The notes: generated by a model from the letters alone, not told the origin. A stretch of DNA of 64,000 nucleotides from Burkholderiaceae bacterium (GCA_947455485.1 CANGNV010000005.1:1-64000); one strand, 5' to 3'; numbered from the stretch's first letter, positions 36,746 to 46,815 are shown. Numbers and translations: made by a program.

Positions 36746-37546
36746 ATGAGTCCGAATTGCATCCTAGAGCGCGTTGCCACCACCAAATCGACTAATGATG
36801 ATTTATTGGCCCGTTGGCGTGCCGGGGAATTAATTGATCCCGTTGCTCGAATTGCCCATGAGCAGACCTCCGGCAAGGGTCGGGCTGGAAGAGTTTGGCT
36901 CTCCAACCCCGAAGACACCCTGTGTTTTTCCTTGGCCTACCCATTCCATAAGCGCCCCAATGAACTAAGTGGGCTCAGTCTAGTTATCGGCTTAGCAGCC
37001 ATTTCTGGAATTGCGGGAGCCCTAGGACTTAGCGAGGATGCGCTCCATCAACAAGGCCTACGATTGAAGTGGCCTAATGATTTACTGCTGAACAATGCCA
37101 AACTTGGCGGCATCTTGATTGAGGGTGGACAAAGCAATCTAAGTTCCCCTACTTGGATGGTGATCGGACTAGGTCTGAACTTACGCAATGCCGCACTAAT
37201 TCAAAAAGGTTTGGAAGATCAATCCTCTCTTAGTGTTGCTGCCTTGGATCAACTCGTACCGCATCAAATACCAATTCCCGATACAGAATTTATTTGGCTA
37301 AAACTAATTGAGTCATTTGAAAAGCATTTAGCCCAATTTGAGCAGCATGGATTTAGCTACTTTAAAAATTCCTGGGAACGCTGGGATGCCTTCAATGACC
37401 AGTCGGTTTGCATATCCGGCGCAGGCAAGGATCCTATCATTGGAATTTCTTCCGGGGTTGATGACACCGGTGCGCTTCTCTTAAAACAGCATGACAAATT
37501 GATTGCCATTCATGCGGGCGATGTTTCTTTGCGAGTTCAATCATGA
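36746..37546 (+). CDS. birA: biotin-[acetyl-CoA-carboxylase] ligase
   Basis: Attaches biotin to the carboxyl-carrier subunit. 266 residues. Biotinyl-AMP loop 'SGKGRAGRVWLS' at about 47-58 and 'LKWPNDLLLNNAKLGGILIEG' at 110-130. There is no N-terminal helix-turn-helix domain, so it cannot act as the biotin repressor of E. coli. TACAAT ends 6 nt before the start codon and may be the -10 of a very short leader. Overlaps coaX by 4 nt. Confidence 0.95.
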   Translation: MSPNCILERVATTKSTNDDLLARWRAGELIDPVARIAHEQTSGKGRAGRVWLSNPEDTLCFSLAYPFHKRPNELSGLSLVIGLAAISGIAGALGLSEDALHQQGLRLKWPNDLLLNNAKLGGILIEGGQSNLSSPTWMVIGLGLNLRNAALIQKGLEDQSSLSVAALDQLVPHQIPIPDTEFIWLKLIESFEKHLAQFEQHGFSYFKNSWERWDAFNDQSVCISGAGKDPIIGISSGVDDTGALLLKQHDKLIAIHAGDVSLRVQS

Positions 37547-38364
37547 GTCTGTATCTGGTATTTGATCTTGGCAACACTCGGCTGAAGTGGGCTGCTGTGG
37601 AATCCACACAGAATATTGCGGACCGCAATAAAAAACTGTGGGCATATTCTGGATCGATTAGCACCAAGTCTTTCCAATCGCCCGAGCTACGGGCCGAACT
37701 ATCTGACTACATTTCTAAAACATTGCCAAAGCCTGATGCGATTGCATTTTGCTGTGTAGCAGGTGATGCTGCTATTGAAAATCTACGCAGCCTCTTTCCA
37801 CAATGGCAAGATCTTGAGTGGAAGCAATTTACAGGTAGTAGTTCTTACGAGGGTGTTCGCACACTCTATCAAGACCCAAGCAAGTTGGGCGCAGACCGAT
37901 GGGCTGCACTAATTGGCGCTAGAGCGCTCTCAAACACTAATACGCTGGTGATTAATGCGGGAACGGCTACTACCATTGATTTAATAGGCGGTAACGGGGT
38001 TCATTATGGCGGCTGGATCTTGCCAGGCCTTAGTTTGATGCACGAAAGCCTCCAACAAAATACAGCCCAACTTCCACTAGCGGTTCGCGCCACCAATCCC
38101 GAGGCTCAAGCAAGCTTTGGTACAACAACAGATGAAGCTATTACTAGTGGTTGTGATGCGGCGCAAATTGGAGCGATACTGCGCGCAGCTTATTTAGCTA
38201 AGGCAATGAATCATCCTGTCGAACGAATTTGGCTTGATGGTGGCAATGCCAAAATTTTGGCAAATGAAATCAAACAGTTTCCAGAGCTGGCGGCACTTCC
38301 TGTTGAACCCATTGAAGGTTTGGTACTGCGCGGGCTTTGGGCTTGGCTCTTACAAAATCTTTAG
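37543..38364 (+). CDS. coaX: type III pantothenate kinase
   Basis: First committed step of CoA synthesis. 273 residues, ASKHA fold: 'LVFDLGNTRLKWAAVE' (phosphate-1, Asp) at the N-terminus, 'LGADRWAALIGA' around residue 117, 'INAGTATTIDLI' (second Asp) and the glycine-rich 'DGGNAKILANE' close to the end. Overlaps birA by 4 nt and converges with rfaE2 (4-nt overlap of the stops). Confidence 0.95.
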   Translation: MSLYLVFDLGNTRLKWAAVESTQNIADRNKKLWAYSGSISTKSFQSPELRAELSDYISKTLPKPDAIAFCCVAGDAAIENLRSLFPQWQDLEWKQFTGSSSYEGVRTLYQDPSKLGADRWAALIGARALSNTNTLVINAGTATTIDLIGGNGVHYGGWILPGLSLMHESLQQNTAQLPLAVRATNPEAQASFGTTTDEAITSGCDAAQIGAILRAAYLAKAMNHPVERIWLDGGNAKILANEIKQFPELAALPVEPIEGLVLRGLWAWLLQNL

Positions 38365-38852
38365 CTAGTACGGATCTTGCCTAGCAGGGTTGTTGTAGAG
38401 CGCTCATATAAAAATGGAATGGCGACAGCTTTGCCACCCCAAGTCTTCACAAGGCGAGTTTCTTCAAGAGTATCGATCTCATAATCGCCACCCTTAACGT
38501 AAATATCCGGATGAATTTTGGCAATCAGATTCACTGGCGTCTGCTCTGTAAACATCACCGCTAAATCCACGCTCTCCAGTGCTGCTAATAAAGCCTGGCG
38601 GTCAGCCTCAGCATTGATAGGTCTGTCATCACCCTTACCCAGCATCTTGACTGAAGCATCTGAGTTCACGCCAACTACAAGACTAGCCCCTAAGGCGCGT
38701 GCTTGGGCTAAGTAACTGGCATGTCCGCGATGCAGAATATCGAAGACACCATTCGTAAATACCAGGGGCCTTGGGAGCGCCGCAATGCGAGCCTCTAACT
38801 CTGCCGGGGGGCAGACTTTAGACTCAAAAGAAGGTAAAGGTAAAGAGCTCAT
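38361..38852 (-). CDS. rfaE2: D-glycero-beta-D-manno-heptose 1-phosphate adenylyltransferase
   Basis: Makes ADP-heptose for the LPS core. 163 residues, only the adenylyltransferase half; the kinase half fused to it in E. coli HldE is absent. Nucleotidyltransferase motif 'FTNGVFDILHRGHASYLAQA' (HxGH) at about 32-51, and 'KGGDYEIDTLEE' further on. A separate rfaE1 kinase should be elsewhere. Convergent with coaX and divergent from the gpx operon. Confidence 0.95.
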   Translation of the reverse strand: MSSLPLPSFESKVCPPAELEARIAALPRPLVFTNGVFDILHRGHASYLAQARALGASLVVGVNSDASVKMLGKGDDRPINAEADRQALLAALESVDLAVMFTEQTPVNLIAKIHPDIYVKGGDYEIDTLEETRLVKTWGGKAVAIPFLYERSTTTLLGKIRTS

Positions 38853-38942
38853 AGCGTCATATTAATGGCATTGCACTAGGCTCAACGATATTTGCCAGTA
38901 TGTCTTAGACTTGGACATCCCAGCCCCACCCAAAGGTTCAAG

Positions 38943-39521
38943 ATGATTCGTAATATGCTGAGCTACTTACTAGCACTACTTTTGCTGCTGCCAGCGATGC
39001 AATTGGTTGAGGCAGCCACTCCAGCGTCATCTAGCTGCAGCCCCCTTTTGTCCCATACCTTCCCAAGATTGCAGGATGAGGCGCCTCAAAACCTCTGCCA
39101 ATATCAAGGTAAAGTTGTTTTGGTTGTTAATACAGCCAGTTTTTGTGGCTTTACCAGCCAATATGAAGGCCTTGAGAAGCTGTATGCCAAATATAAAGAT
39201 CGCGGCTTAGTTGTGTTGGGATTTCCATCCAACGATTTTGGGCAGCAAGAACCGGGTAGCAATAAAGAAATTGCCGACTTCTGTAAAAATACCTATGACG
39301 TAAAGTTCCCCATGTTTGCCAAGAGCTCGGTCAGTGGCAGCAATCCTAATCCTTTGTTTAAGATGCTCATTGCTAAAACTGGTACAACACCTAAATGGAA
39401 TTTTTATAAATACCTCATTGATCGCAACGGCAATGTTGTGGACTCATATGGCAGCATGACTAAACCCACTAGCAGCAGCATTACTGGTGAAATAGAAAAA
39501 CTTCTTGGAGAGAAAATTTAG
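38943..39521 (+). CDS. exported glutathione peroxidase family protein
   Basis: 192 residues. Signal peptide (1 to about 27, hydrophobic core LLALLLLLPAM), then the GPx fold with peroxidatic Cys in 'NTASFCGFTSQYEGLE' (cysteine, not selenocysteine), the Gln motif 'GFPSNDFGQQEPGS' and Trp in 'PKWNFYKYLID'. Predicted periplasmic or membrane-bound, so its reductant may not be glutathione. Start at ATG 38943 (TTG 51 nt upstream rejected). First gene of a five-gene coupled operon; its TAG stop shares one base with the next GTG start. Confidence 0.92.
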   Translation: MIRNMLSYLLALLLLLPAMQLVEAATPASSSCSPLLSHTFPRLQDEAPQNLCQYQGKVVLVVNTASFCGFTSQYEGLEKLYAKYKDRGLVVLGFPSNDFGQQEPGSNKEIADFCKNTYDVKFPMFAKSSVSGSNPNPLFKMLIAKTGTTPKWNFYKYLIDRNGNVVDSYGSMTKPTSSSITGEIEKLLGEKI

Positions 39522-40909
39522 TGGGTAAGAAAAAAGTTGCCATTATTGGTGCCGGTATATCTGGCTTAGGATGCGCATATGCATTAAGACAGCACCCAGA
39601 TTTAGATATCACCATATTCGAAGGCGGGAATCACATTGGCGGTCACAGCAATACCGTAGATCTCACGCTGAAAACTACTCAAGGTAAGACGACTCATGGA
39701 GTCGATACTGGATTTTTAGTATTTAATCGCAAAACCTATCCTCGCTTAGTTCGTCTATTTGAAGAAATTGAAGTGCCGATTGCGCCATCAGAAATGTCCT
39801 TCTCAGTATCGATTGATGCTAGCGAAAAAACTGGGCGCAGCAAAAAAATTGAATGGGCTGGTAACGATCTTAATTCTTTCTTTGGACAACGATCTAATTT
39901 GTTCTCGCTTTCATTTTGGAGAATGGCTTATGACATCTTGCGCTTTAATCGCCTTGCCACTCAGCTCGCTGAAGAGCAAATCACCTCTAAGCTTGAATAC
40001 TCAGAACCTGATGAGCGTATTAAAGATTTTTTAGATCGCAACCGCTTTAGCACCAGCTTCAGAGAAAACTATTTCTTGCCGATGATTGGCGCTATCTGGT
40101 CATGTTCTGTTGAGCAGATGCTGGAGTTTCCAATTCAGACTATGGTGCGCTTCTGTCACAACCATGGTCTCTTACAAATTCAGAATCGCCCGCAATGGCT
40201 TACTGTTAAAGGCGGTTCAAGAGAATATGTAAAGCTTTTAGTGGCGGCCCTTGAGAAATATCAAGTCCAATTTGTGCGCGAATCTGTTTCTCGAGTCAAT
40301 ACAAGTAAAGCCGAAAACTCTCAAGTTGAAGTCATCACCTCCTCTGGATCGCACTGGTTTGATGAAGTGGTCATGGCTTGTCATAGCGATCAAACCTTAG
40401 AGTTAGTACACGGCATTGACCAAAACGCCCGTAATATTTTGGCCTCAGTTCCTTATCAAAAGAATCGTGCAATTTTGCATACTGATATCAATTTCTTGCC
40501 AACTAGCGAGCGCTGCTGGGCGGCCTGGAACTACACTGCAAAATCCGGCGCAACACCAACTGCACAACAACACGTTAGCGTTAATTATTTAATCAACCGC
40601 TTGCAACCCCTGCCTAAGGCATTCGAGAGCACGCAGATTATTGTGAGCTTGAATCCGCTAACTGATCCCAATCCAACGTTAGTACATGAAGAAATTCATT
40701 ACTCGCATCCAGTCTTTGATATGCGCGCCGTCCAAGCTCAAAAGGAACTGCCTTTAATTCAGGGTAATTCCTCAATTTGGTATTGCGGCGCATGGACTGG
40801 CTTTGGCTTTCATGAAGATGGTCTGCGATCAGGCGAATTGGTCGCAATGGATCTGATGGAAAGTATCTCTCATCATGTCAAATCCAGTTCGCTTAAAGAT
40901 GTTCAGTAA
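39521..40909 (+). CDS. FAD-dependent NAD(P)-binding amine-oxidase-like protein
   Basis: 462 residues. N-terminal Rossmann loop 'VAIIGAGISGLGCAYAL' (GxGxxG), 'EGGNHIGGHSNTVDL' right after, and the C-terminal FAD site 'WYCGAWTGFGFHEDGLRSG'. Belongs to the flavin amine-oxidase/phytoene-desaturase-like group that travels with DUF1365 and Cfa genes. GTG start with GGAG upstream. Probable role: oxidation or desaturation of a lipid made by the following genes; this is inferred from linkage, as no substrate residue is diagnostic. Confidence 0.88.
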   Translation: MGKKKVAIIGAGISGLGCAYALRQHPDLDITIFEGGNHIGGHSNTVDLTLKTTQGKTTHGVDTGFLVFNRKTYPRLVRLFEEIEVPIAPSEMSFSVSIDASEKTGRSKKIEWAGNDLNSFFGQRSNLFSLSFWRMAYDILRFNRLATQLAEEQITSKLEYSEPDERIKDFLDRNRFSTSFRENYFLPMIGAIWSCSVEQMLEFPIQTMVRFCHNHGLLQIQNRPQWLTVKGGSREYVKLLVAALEKYQVQFVRESVSRVNTSKAENSQVEVITSSGSHWFDEVVMACHSDQTLELVHGIDQNARNILASVPYQKNRAILHTDINFLPTSERCWAAWNYTAKSGATPTAQQHVSVNYLINRLQPLPKAFESTQIIVSLNPLTDPNPTLVHEEIHYSHPVFDMRAVQAQKELPLIQGNSSIWYCGAWTGFGFHEDGLRSGELVAMDLMESISHHVKSSSLKDVQ

Positions 40910-41695
40910 ATGAATTTGCCAACGATTAATTTCGGAGCGGTTAAGCATCGACGTTTTCGTCCCGCTAAAAACGCATTTGGCTATGGTGTATTTACTTTAT
41001 CCATTCCAATGCGAGCGCGCAGGAACGATCCAGCATTGCTCAGCAAACATGGTCTTAGAGATAATCGGTTTGGACTGTTTTCATTCTTCGATCAAGATCA
41101 TGGTCTAGGAAATCAGGATAGTCTTTCCTGGATTGAAACGATTCTTGAAGAAAACAACATCCAGAATATTGATGGCGAGATTTGGCTGCAAACTTTTCCA
41201 CGCGTACTTGGCTATGTTTTCAATCCTGTCAGTTTTTGGATCTGTGCCCGAGCCAATGGGCAGGTTCAAGCAGTGCTAGCGGAGGTGAATAACACCTTTG
41301 GTGAACGACACTGTTACTTACTTCATCATGACTCTGGAAAAGCCGTGCAATCCGGGGAGACCTTGGTGAGCAAGAAGGTCTTCCACGTATCGCCTTTCTG
41401 CGATGTTCGCGGGGAATATCACTTTCGCTTTTTATTTCCTCAGGATAGCCATTCAAAGCGGAATATCGTTTGCCGAATTGAGCTCCATGAAGATGGCGCC
41501 CCATTGATCAATACCAGTATCAGCGGCCTTTCTCAAACATTGAGTAAAAGCGCCCTCTATCTTGCCTTTTTAAGGTACCCACTCATGAGTCTGGGTGTCA
41601 TCGGCCGGATACACTGGCAGGCATTGAAATTGTGGATAAAAGGAGTGCCTTTTTATTCAAAACCTAAACCACCAGAACTTGAAATTACTCGATGA
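40910..41695 (+). CDS. DUF1365 domain protein
   Basis: 261 residues, starting 'NFGAVKHRRFRPAKNAFGYGVFTL', with 'FPRVLGYVFNPVSFWICARANGQVQAVLAEVNNTFGERHCYLL' the core DUF1365 signature. Soluble, function unknown. Its ATG directly follows the upstream TAA (TAAATG), and its end overlaps cfa by 4 nt. DUF1365 genes commonly stand between FAD oxidoreductase and Cfa genes. Confidence 0.93.
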   Translation: MNLPTINFGAVKHRRFRPAKNAFGYGVFTLSIPMRARRNDPALLSKHGLRDNRFGLFSFFDQDHGLGNQDSLSWIETILEENNIQNIDGEIWLQTFPRVLGYVFNPVSFWICARANGQVQAVLAEVNNTFGERHCYLLHHDSGKAVQSGETLVSKKVFHVSPFCDVRGEYHFRFLFPQDSHSKRNIVCRIELHEDGAPLINTSISGLSQTLSKSALYLAFLRYPLMSLGVIGRIHWQALKLWIKGVPFYSKPKPPELEITR

Positions 41696-42987
41696 ATCGC
41701 CCCGGTCAATCTCTACTGTCTCGACTTACATTCTCCCGTCCGGAGAAGCGGGAGTCTAAGCAACAACAATATCGTACAAGTACACACACTTTATTAAGTC
41801 TCCTGGCACAATTGCGTAGCGGTCATTTGGCTCTTACATTACCAAATAAAGAAGTAAGAGAGTTTGGAAATAACTCAGACCAACTGCATGCAGAAATTCA
41901 AGTTTTAGACTGGTCAGTATTTAGGCAAGTTTTATCTCACGGCGATATTGGCTTTGCCGAGAGCTATATTCGAGGTGAATGGAATACCCCAGACCTCAAG
42001 TCTGTTCTAGAGCTAGCTATTCGGAACCGTACTATTTTAGAAAAAGCAATCTATGGAAGTTGGCTGGGTTCTATAGCGTATCGCTTGAGACATTGGTTTA
42101 GAGATAACTCTAAATCTGGTAGTCGAAAAAATATTCATGCGCACTATGATCTCGGTAACGCTTTTTATACCCTTTGGTTAGATCCGACGATGAGCTATTC
42201 AAGCGCTTGGTTCTCTGAGGGAGATAAGCAATCCCTGATGGATGCGCAGCGCGCCAAGATCAAACGCATACTAGACTCCATCCACGCTAAACAGGGCGAC
42301 CAGCTACTAGAGATTGGATGTGGTTGGGGTGGCTTTATGGAAGAAGCCTTACGCAACGGCAATCAAGTCACAGGCCTGACTTTATCCACGGAGCAAAAAG
42401 CGTTTGCAGATACCAGACTTCAGAAGGTCAATGCAGAGGTGGGTAATCCACAGACATTCGAGGTACGCCTTCAAGATTATCGAGACTGCGCAGAACAATT
42501 TGATGGCATTGCCTCCATTGAAATGTTTGAAGCAGTTGGCGAGAACCATTGGGGTGAATATTTCCAAACAGTTGCTAAGCGACTGAAATCAGGTGGCCGA
42601 GCCTGCATACAAACTATTGTGATTGCAGAGGACTTGTTTGATCGCTATCGTCATAGCACCGACTTTATTCAGCAATACGTTTTCCCAGGCGGCATGTTGC
42701 CCTCACCCTCTAAATTCAAGGCAGCTGCAGCTCATGCTGGTTTAGAGGTTGAGGCAGAGTTTGCATTTGGTGCTGACTATGCCAAAACATTATGCCTATG
42801 GCGCGATAGCTTTAATCACAAGATTGAAGAAATCTATCGCCTTGGCTTTGACGAGGCTTTTATTCGTCTCTGGAATTTTTATCTTATGTACTGCGCCGCT
42901 GGATTCTCCGAAAAGAATATTGATGTAGTGCAATACACCCTCAAACACTCAGATATTACTCACTCGAACGATGCCCTGCGCCCATGA
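41692..42987 (+). CDS. cyclopropane-fatty-acyl-phospholipid synthase family methyltransferase
   Basis: 431 residues. N-terminal domain (1-140), then 'IHAHYDLGNAFYTLWLDPTMSYSSAWF' (lipid site), SAM loop 'LEIGCGWGGFMEEAL' at about 205-219, 'EMFEAVGENHWGEYF' (bicarbonate/Glu site) and 'QTIVIAEDLFDRYRHSTDFIQQYVFPGGMLPS'. Modifies acyl double bonds in membrane phospholipids with a SAM methyl group; Cfa is the closest name, but methylation without ring closure cannot be excluded. Coupled on both sides by ATGA overlaps. Confidence 0.92.
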   Translation: MNRPGQSLLSRLTFSRPEKRESKQQQYRTSTHTLLSLLAQLRSGHLALTLPNKEVREFGNNSDQLHAEIQVLDWSVFRQVLSHGDIGFAESYIRGEWNTPDLKSVLELAIRNRTILEKAIYGSWLGSIAYRLRHWFRDNSKSGSRKNIHAHYDLGNAFYTLWLDPTMSYSSAWFSEGDKQSLMDAQRAKIKRILDSIHAKQGDQLLEIGCGWGGFMEEALRNGNQVTGLTLSTEQKAFADTRLQKVNAEVGNPQTFEVRLQDYRDCAEQFDGIASIEMFEAVGENHWGEYFQTVAKRLKSGGRACIQTIVIAEDLFDRYRHSTDFIQQYVFPGGMLPSPSKFKAAAAHAGLEVEAEFAFGADYAKTLCLWRDSFNHKIEEIYRLGFDEAFIRLWNFYLMYCAAGFSEKNIDVVQYTLKHSDITHSNDALRP

Positions 42988-43760
42988 AACAAAAAGGAAT
43001 TGATTCATTCGTAAATCAACGCATTTGGATCATTGGCGCGTCCAGCGGAATTGGTGAGGCCTGTACACAAGCTTTTATAAAGGCAGGTGCAAAAGTTGCC
43101 CTCTCTAGTCGTCGTGCTGAGAGGCTCAATGCGATTGCACAATCTGCAGAACCGGGGCAAGCCTTAGTTTTCCCGCTAGATGTCACTCAACATGAACAGC
43201 TCATTGCTGCCTACCAGGGAATACTAGAGGCGTGGGGTGGCATGGACTTACTGCTGTTTGTTTCGGGCGTTTACACCCCCTTACGTGCCGATAATTTTGA
43301 GTTTGAGGTTGCACAGAAAACCATTGATGCCAACCTGCTCGGACCTATGCGGGCCGTCAGCATTGTTTTGCCCAACATGCTCAAAAAACATGCCGGCCAT
43401 ATTGCCATCGTGGGTAGCGTAGCTGGATACAGTGGGCTGCCAAAAGCCTTGGCTTATGGACCTAGCAAAGCGGGAATTATTAACTTCTGCGAAACCCTGT
43501 ACTACGACTTACTGCCACAGGGTGTGAGCGTGCACCTGATTTCACCAGGGTTTGTGGCAACCGAAGCGACTGCACAAAATGATTTTGAAATGCCAGCACT
43601 CATTACAGCTGACGAGGCTGCAAAAGAAATTCTCGCGGGGCTAGAAGCTGGAGAATTTGATATTCACTTCCCTAAGCGGTTTTCAGGATTCTTAAAGTTC
43701 CTCAGAATCCTGCCTTACCCACTCTATTTTTGGATCGTGCGACGCTTCGTCAAAATCTAA
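42984..43760 (+). CDS. short-chain dehydrogenase/reductase
   Basis: 258 residues, classical SDR: 'IIGASSGIGEACTQAF' (TGxxxGIG-type), 'VSGV' (NAG-like), active-site Ser in 'VGSVAGYSGLP' and Y-x3-K in 'AYGPSKAGI'. A C-terminal hydrophobic stretch ('RILPYPLYFWIVRRFVKI') could dock it to the membrane. Last gene of the operon (overlaps cfa by 4 nt) and convergent with dsbA. Confidence 0.92.
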   Translation: MKQKGIDSFVNQRIWIIGASSGIGEACTQAFIKAGAKVALSSRRAERLNAIAQSAEPGQALVFPLDVTQHEQLIAAYQGILEAWGGMDLLLFVSGVYTPLRADNFEFEVAQKTIDANLLGPMRAVSIVLPNMLKKHAGHIAIVGSVAGYSGLPKALAYGPSKAGIINFCETLYYDLLPQGVSVHLISPGFVATEATAQNDFEMPALITADEAAKEILAGLEAGEFDIHFPKRFSGFLKFLRILPYPLYFWIVRRFVKI

Positions 43761-43769
43761 GATTCTGAA

Positions 43770-44426
43770 TTACTTGTACTTATCCTTGCGGATTTTTTGT
43801 TCCAAGTAGTCCATTACTGCAATCGCTTTAGCTTTGGTTCCAGCAATCGATGGAGAGGTCACATAGCGACCCTGCATCACAATAGTTGGGACACCATCAA
43901 TGCGGTAAGCGTCAGCCATCTGTCTTGCCGCACGGGCTTTGGATACAACCGCAAATGAACGATAAGTAGCCAAGAACGTATTGCGATCAATACCCTGAGA
44001 AGCGACCCAATCTGCAATCTCATTTTCCGTCATGAGGCGCTTATTTTCTTTATGCATGGCGTACATGACTTTGTCATTCATCGCCTCACCCTTGCCCATG
44101 GCCTCTAAGGCATAGAACAATTGACTGTGTGGCATAAAGTCATCGCGGAAGGCAACAGGCACCTTACGGAAGGTCACATCTTTTGGTTGGCGCTTAAGCC
44201 ATGCATTTAGCTCTGGCTCAAAGTCATAGCAATGCGGGCAACCGTACCAAAAGAACTCGATAACCTCTACCTTGCCTTTAACTTCAACGGGCTGCGGTAC
44301 GGGCAGGATTCGGTAATCAAATCCTTCCTCGATCTTAGGGCTTTGTGCGCTTGTGATACCAGAAAAAGAAATTGCCAAACCAAGAATGGCGGCAGATAAA
44401 AAGGCTCTTTTAGATAATGTAATCAT
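43770..44426 (-). CDS. dsbA: thiol:disulfide interchange protein DsbA
   Basis: Periplasmic disulfide oxidase. Signal peptide (1 to about 28, 'ISFSGITSAQS'), thioredoxin fold with active site C63-P-H-C66 in 'FFWYGCPHCYDFE', and cis-Pro region 'IDGVPTIVMQG'. 218 residues. Overlaps the SPOR-domain gene upstream by 4 nt (ATGA). Confidence 0.96.
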   Translation of the reverse strand: MITLSKRAFLSAAILGLAISFSGITSAQSPKIEEGFDYRILPVPQPVEVKGKVEVIEFFWYGCPHCYDFEPELNAWLKRQPKDVTFRKVPVAFRDDFMPHSQLFYALEAMGKGEAMNDKVMYAMHKENKRLMTENEIADWVASQGIDRNTFLATYRSFAVVSKARAARQMADAYRIDGVPTIVMQGRYVTSPSIAGTKAKAIAVMDYLEQKIRKDKYK

Positions 44427-45037
44427 GATTTGCTAGATTTAATAACACTCGGTTTAATGCCCATGCCATTTAACTTATCTCGCACAGGATTGCTTTCTTC
44501 AACACTGTTATATGGGCCAACGCGAACACGCCAGAGTGTGTTGCCTTCACTACTAATTTCGCTCAATTGAGACTGAATACCCTGAATCGCCAAACTGGCT
44601 TTTTGCGCATCGGCATCAGCACGCTTATTAAACGCACCAACTTGTAAGAAATAAATAGCATCAGATTTTGCAGTAGAGGCTGGGGCCGCATCTGCTGGCT
44701 TCTTACCATTAGCCAAATCAGCAATGGGATCTGGCGCACTAGCGGCAGGTGCAGCAGACTTACCTTGCAATGGCTTATTTAGATCCAGAGTCTCTGCCGG
44801 GGCAGCAGCCTCACCTTCAGCAGGCGCTGGCCCTGATTTAATAGTTAAGGGAAGATTAGGTGCTCTGACACCAGGACGCTCTTGAGGTGTATTTTTAGAG
44901 AGGTAAAAGGCAATCACAAAAGCAACGCCTAGACCAACTCCAAGCCCTAAGATAAAACCAAGAATAGTGCCGCCATACTCTGGACTCGAAGACTGCGTCT
45001 TCGGAGTGAAGCTGGCGTGTTGATTGTTTTTTTTCAT
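44423..45037 (-). CDS. SPOR-domain membrane protein
   Basis: 204 residues. N-terminal cytoplasmic tail (1-25), a helix (about 26-48, 'ILGFILGLGVGLGVAFVIAFYL'-like), a Pro/Ala-rich linker and a C-terminal SPOR domain (about 128-202, 'IYFLQVGAFNKRADADAQKASLAIQGI ... WRVRVGPYNSVEES') that binds denuded septal peptidoglycan. FtsN-like layout, but homology beyond the SPOR domain is not clear. Between argS and dsbA on the same strand. Confidence 0.92.
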   Translation of the reverse strand: MKKNNQHASFTPKTQSSSPEYGGTILGFILGLGVGLGVAFVIAFYLSKNTPQERPGVRAPNLPLTIKSGPAPAEGEAAAPAETLDLNKPLQGKSAAPAASAPDPIADLANGKKPADAAPASTAKSDAIYFLQVGAFNKRADADAQKASLAIQGIQSQLSEISSEGNTLWRVRVGPYNSVEESNPVRDKLNGMGIKPSVIKSSKS

Positions 45038-45087
45038 CGTGTCCCCATCCTTCTGTTTACTTCTTAAGCGCTCGCAAGTACTACAGC

Positions 45088-46815
45088 TTACATCTTAGCG
45101 GGTGCTGATACGCCTAATACTTTTAATCCATTTTCAAGCACCTGACGAGTCGCCGAGAGTAAGGCGAGGCGGGCTAATTTCAATGCAGGATCATCCACTA
45201 AAACGCGGTCCGCATTATAGAAAGTATGGAAATCTCCCGCTAAATCACGTAAGTAGAAAGCCAAAGCATGTGGCGCCAAATCCGCAGCCGCATCAGTGAG
45301 CATTTCTGGGTATTCAGCTAAGCGGCGCAATAAATGATCCGAAGCTTTGCTTTGCAACAAAGAAAGGTCTGCGCCCTTCAGGTCAGAAACCTGTCCGCCC
45401 CACTGAGTCAAGATTGAGCAAATGCGAGCATGAGCGTATTGCACATAAAACACGGGGTTCTCGTCATTCTGCTGCAAAGCTAAATCAACATCAAATACAA
45501 ATTCTGTATCGGCTTTGCGAGAGATGAGGAAGAAACGCACAGCATCGCGTCCGCGCTGTAGTGCAAACTCGCGCTCATCGGCAGTCATCTCTGGCGTAAC
45601 TCCTCCAGACCACTCAACCAAATCACGCACAGTTACATAGGAGCCTGCACGTTTAGAGATTTTGACTTCTTCGCCATGGCGCATCACTGTGACCATCTTA
45701 TGCAATACATACTCAGGATACGTTTTTGGAATATCCCAACCACGCTTTTGAGCCACGCCCTGTAAGCCTGAGCGCACACGGGCGATCGTGCCATGGTGAT
45801 CACTGCCTTGAACGTTAATCACTTTTTCAAAGCCACGATTCCATTTGCTGGTGTGATAGGCGACATCGGGTACAAAGTAGGTAAAGCTGCCATCAGACTT
45901 TCGCATGACGCGATCTTTATCGTCACCATCATCTGTTGTCTTGAGCCAAAGTGCACCCTCAGACTCATAGGTCTTGCCAATGCTCTGCAGCTCTTCAACA
46001 ATTTTTGCAACACTACCATCGGTATACAAAGAAGACTCTAGGTAGTAGCAATCAAACTTCACGCCAAATGTTTTTAAATCAATATCTTGTTCATTGCGTA
46101 AATACGCCACAGCAAATTGACGAATGGCTTCAAGATCATCTTTATATTCAGATGAAGCCTTAAAAGCAGTCGCAATTTCCGCAATATATTCACCGTTATA
46201 AGCACTCTCTGGCCAAGCAGCATCACCAGGTTTAAGCCCATTTAATCGAGCTTGTACTGAGAGCGCCAAGTTCGCGATCTGGACTCCGGCATCGTTGTAA
46301 TAAAACTCACGGTGGACTTTAATACCCTGTGTTGCCAATAAGTTTGCCAAGGCATCGCCGAGTGCAGCCTGACGACCATGGCCAACGTGTAGTGGTCCAG
46401 TGGGATTAGCAGATACAAACTCAATCATGGCGCTGGAGACTGGGGCCGCTTCTGGAGCTAACTGCCCAAACTGGGATCCCGCCGTGAGAACCTCTTGCAC
46501 CACTGCAGTTTTAGCTGCGTTGCTAAGACGAAAGTTAATAAATCCAGGGCCCGCGATTTCGCAAGACGCGATGAGGTCACCATAGCCGGGCTGCTGCTGC
46601 AGACGCTCAACCAACGCTTGGGCCAATTCCCTTGGATTTAGCTTCCAAGCCTTAGAAAGCTGGAGGGCAATATTGCAAGCGACATCGCCGTGGTCTACCG
46701 CCTTAGGGCGTTCCAAACGAGGCGCAGGGGCATCGCCCAAACTACGCTCTTGAGCCAAACCCTGCAGGGCTGCGCTCAGCATTTCAATTAAACGATTTTT
46801 ATTAGTTAACAACAT
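45088..46815 (-). CDS. argS: arginyl-tRNA synthetase
   Basis: Class I synthetase, 575 residues. N-terminal Add-1 domain, then the HIGH motif '[20 protein letters not shown]' (about 133-152), '[17 protein letters not shown]' near residue 385, and C-terminal anticodon-binding DALR domain ('[20 protein letters not shown]'). Normal length. Divergent from the DUF1840 gene (36 nt). Confidence 0.97.
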   Translation of the reverse strand: MLLTNKNRLIEMLSAALQGLAQERSLGDAPAPRLERPKAVDHGDVACNIALQLSKAWKLNPRELAQALVERLQQQPGYGDLIASCEIAGPGFINFRLSNAAKTAVVQEVLTAGSQFGQLAPEAAPVSSAMIEFVSANPTGPLHVGHGRQAALGDALANLLATQGIKVHREFYYNDAGVQIANLALSVQARLNGLKPGDAAWPESAYNGEYIAEIATAFKASSEYKDDLEAIRQFAVAYLRNEQDIDLKTFGVKFDCYYLESSLYTDGSVAKIVEELQSIGKTYESEGALWLKTTDDGDDKDRVMRKSDGSFTYFVPDVAYHTSKWNRGFEKVINVQGSDHHGTIARVRSGLQGVAQKRGWDIPKTYPEYVLHKMVTVMRHGEEVKISKRAGSYVTVRDLVEWSGGVTPEMTADEREFALQRGRDAVRFFLISRKADTEFVFDVDLALQQNDENPVFYVQYAHARICSILTQWGGQVSDLKGADLSLLQSKASDHLLRRLAEYPEMLTDAAADLAPHALAFYLRDLAGDFHTFYNADRVLVDDPALKLARLALLSATRQVLENGLKVLGVSAPAKM

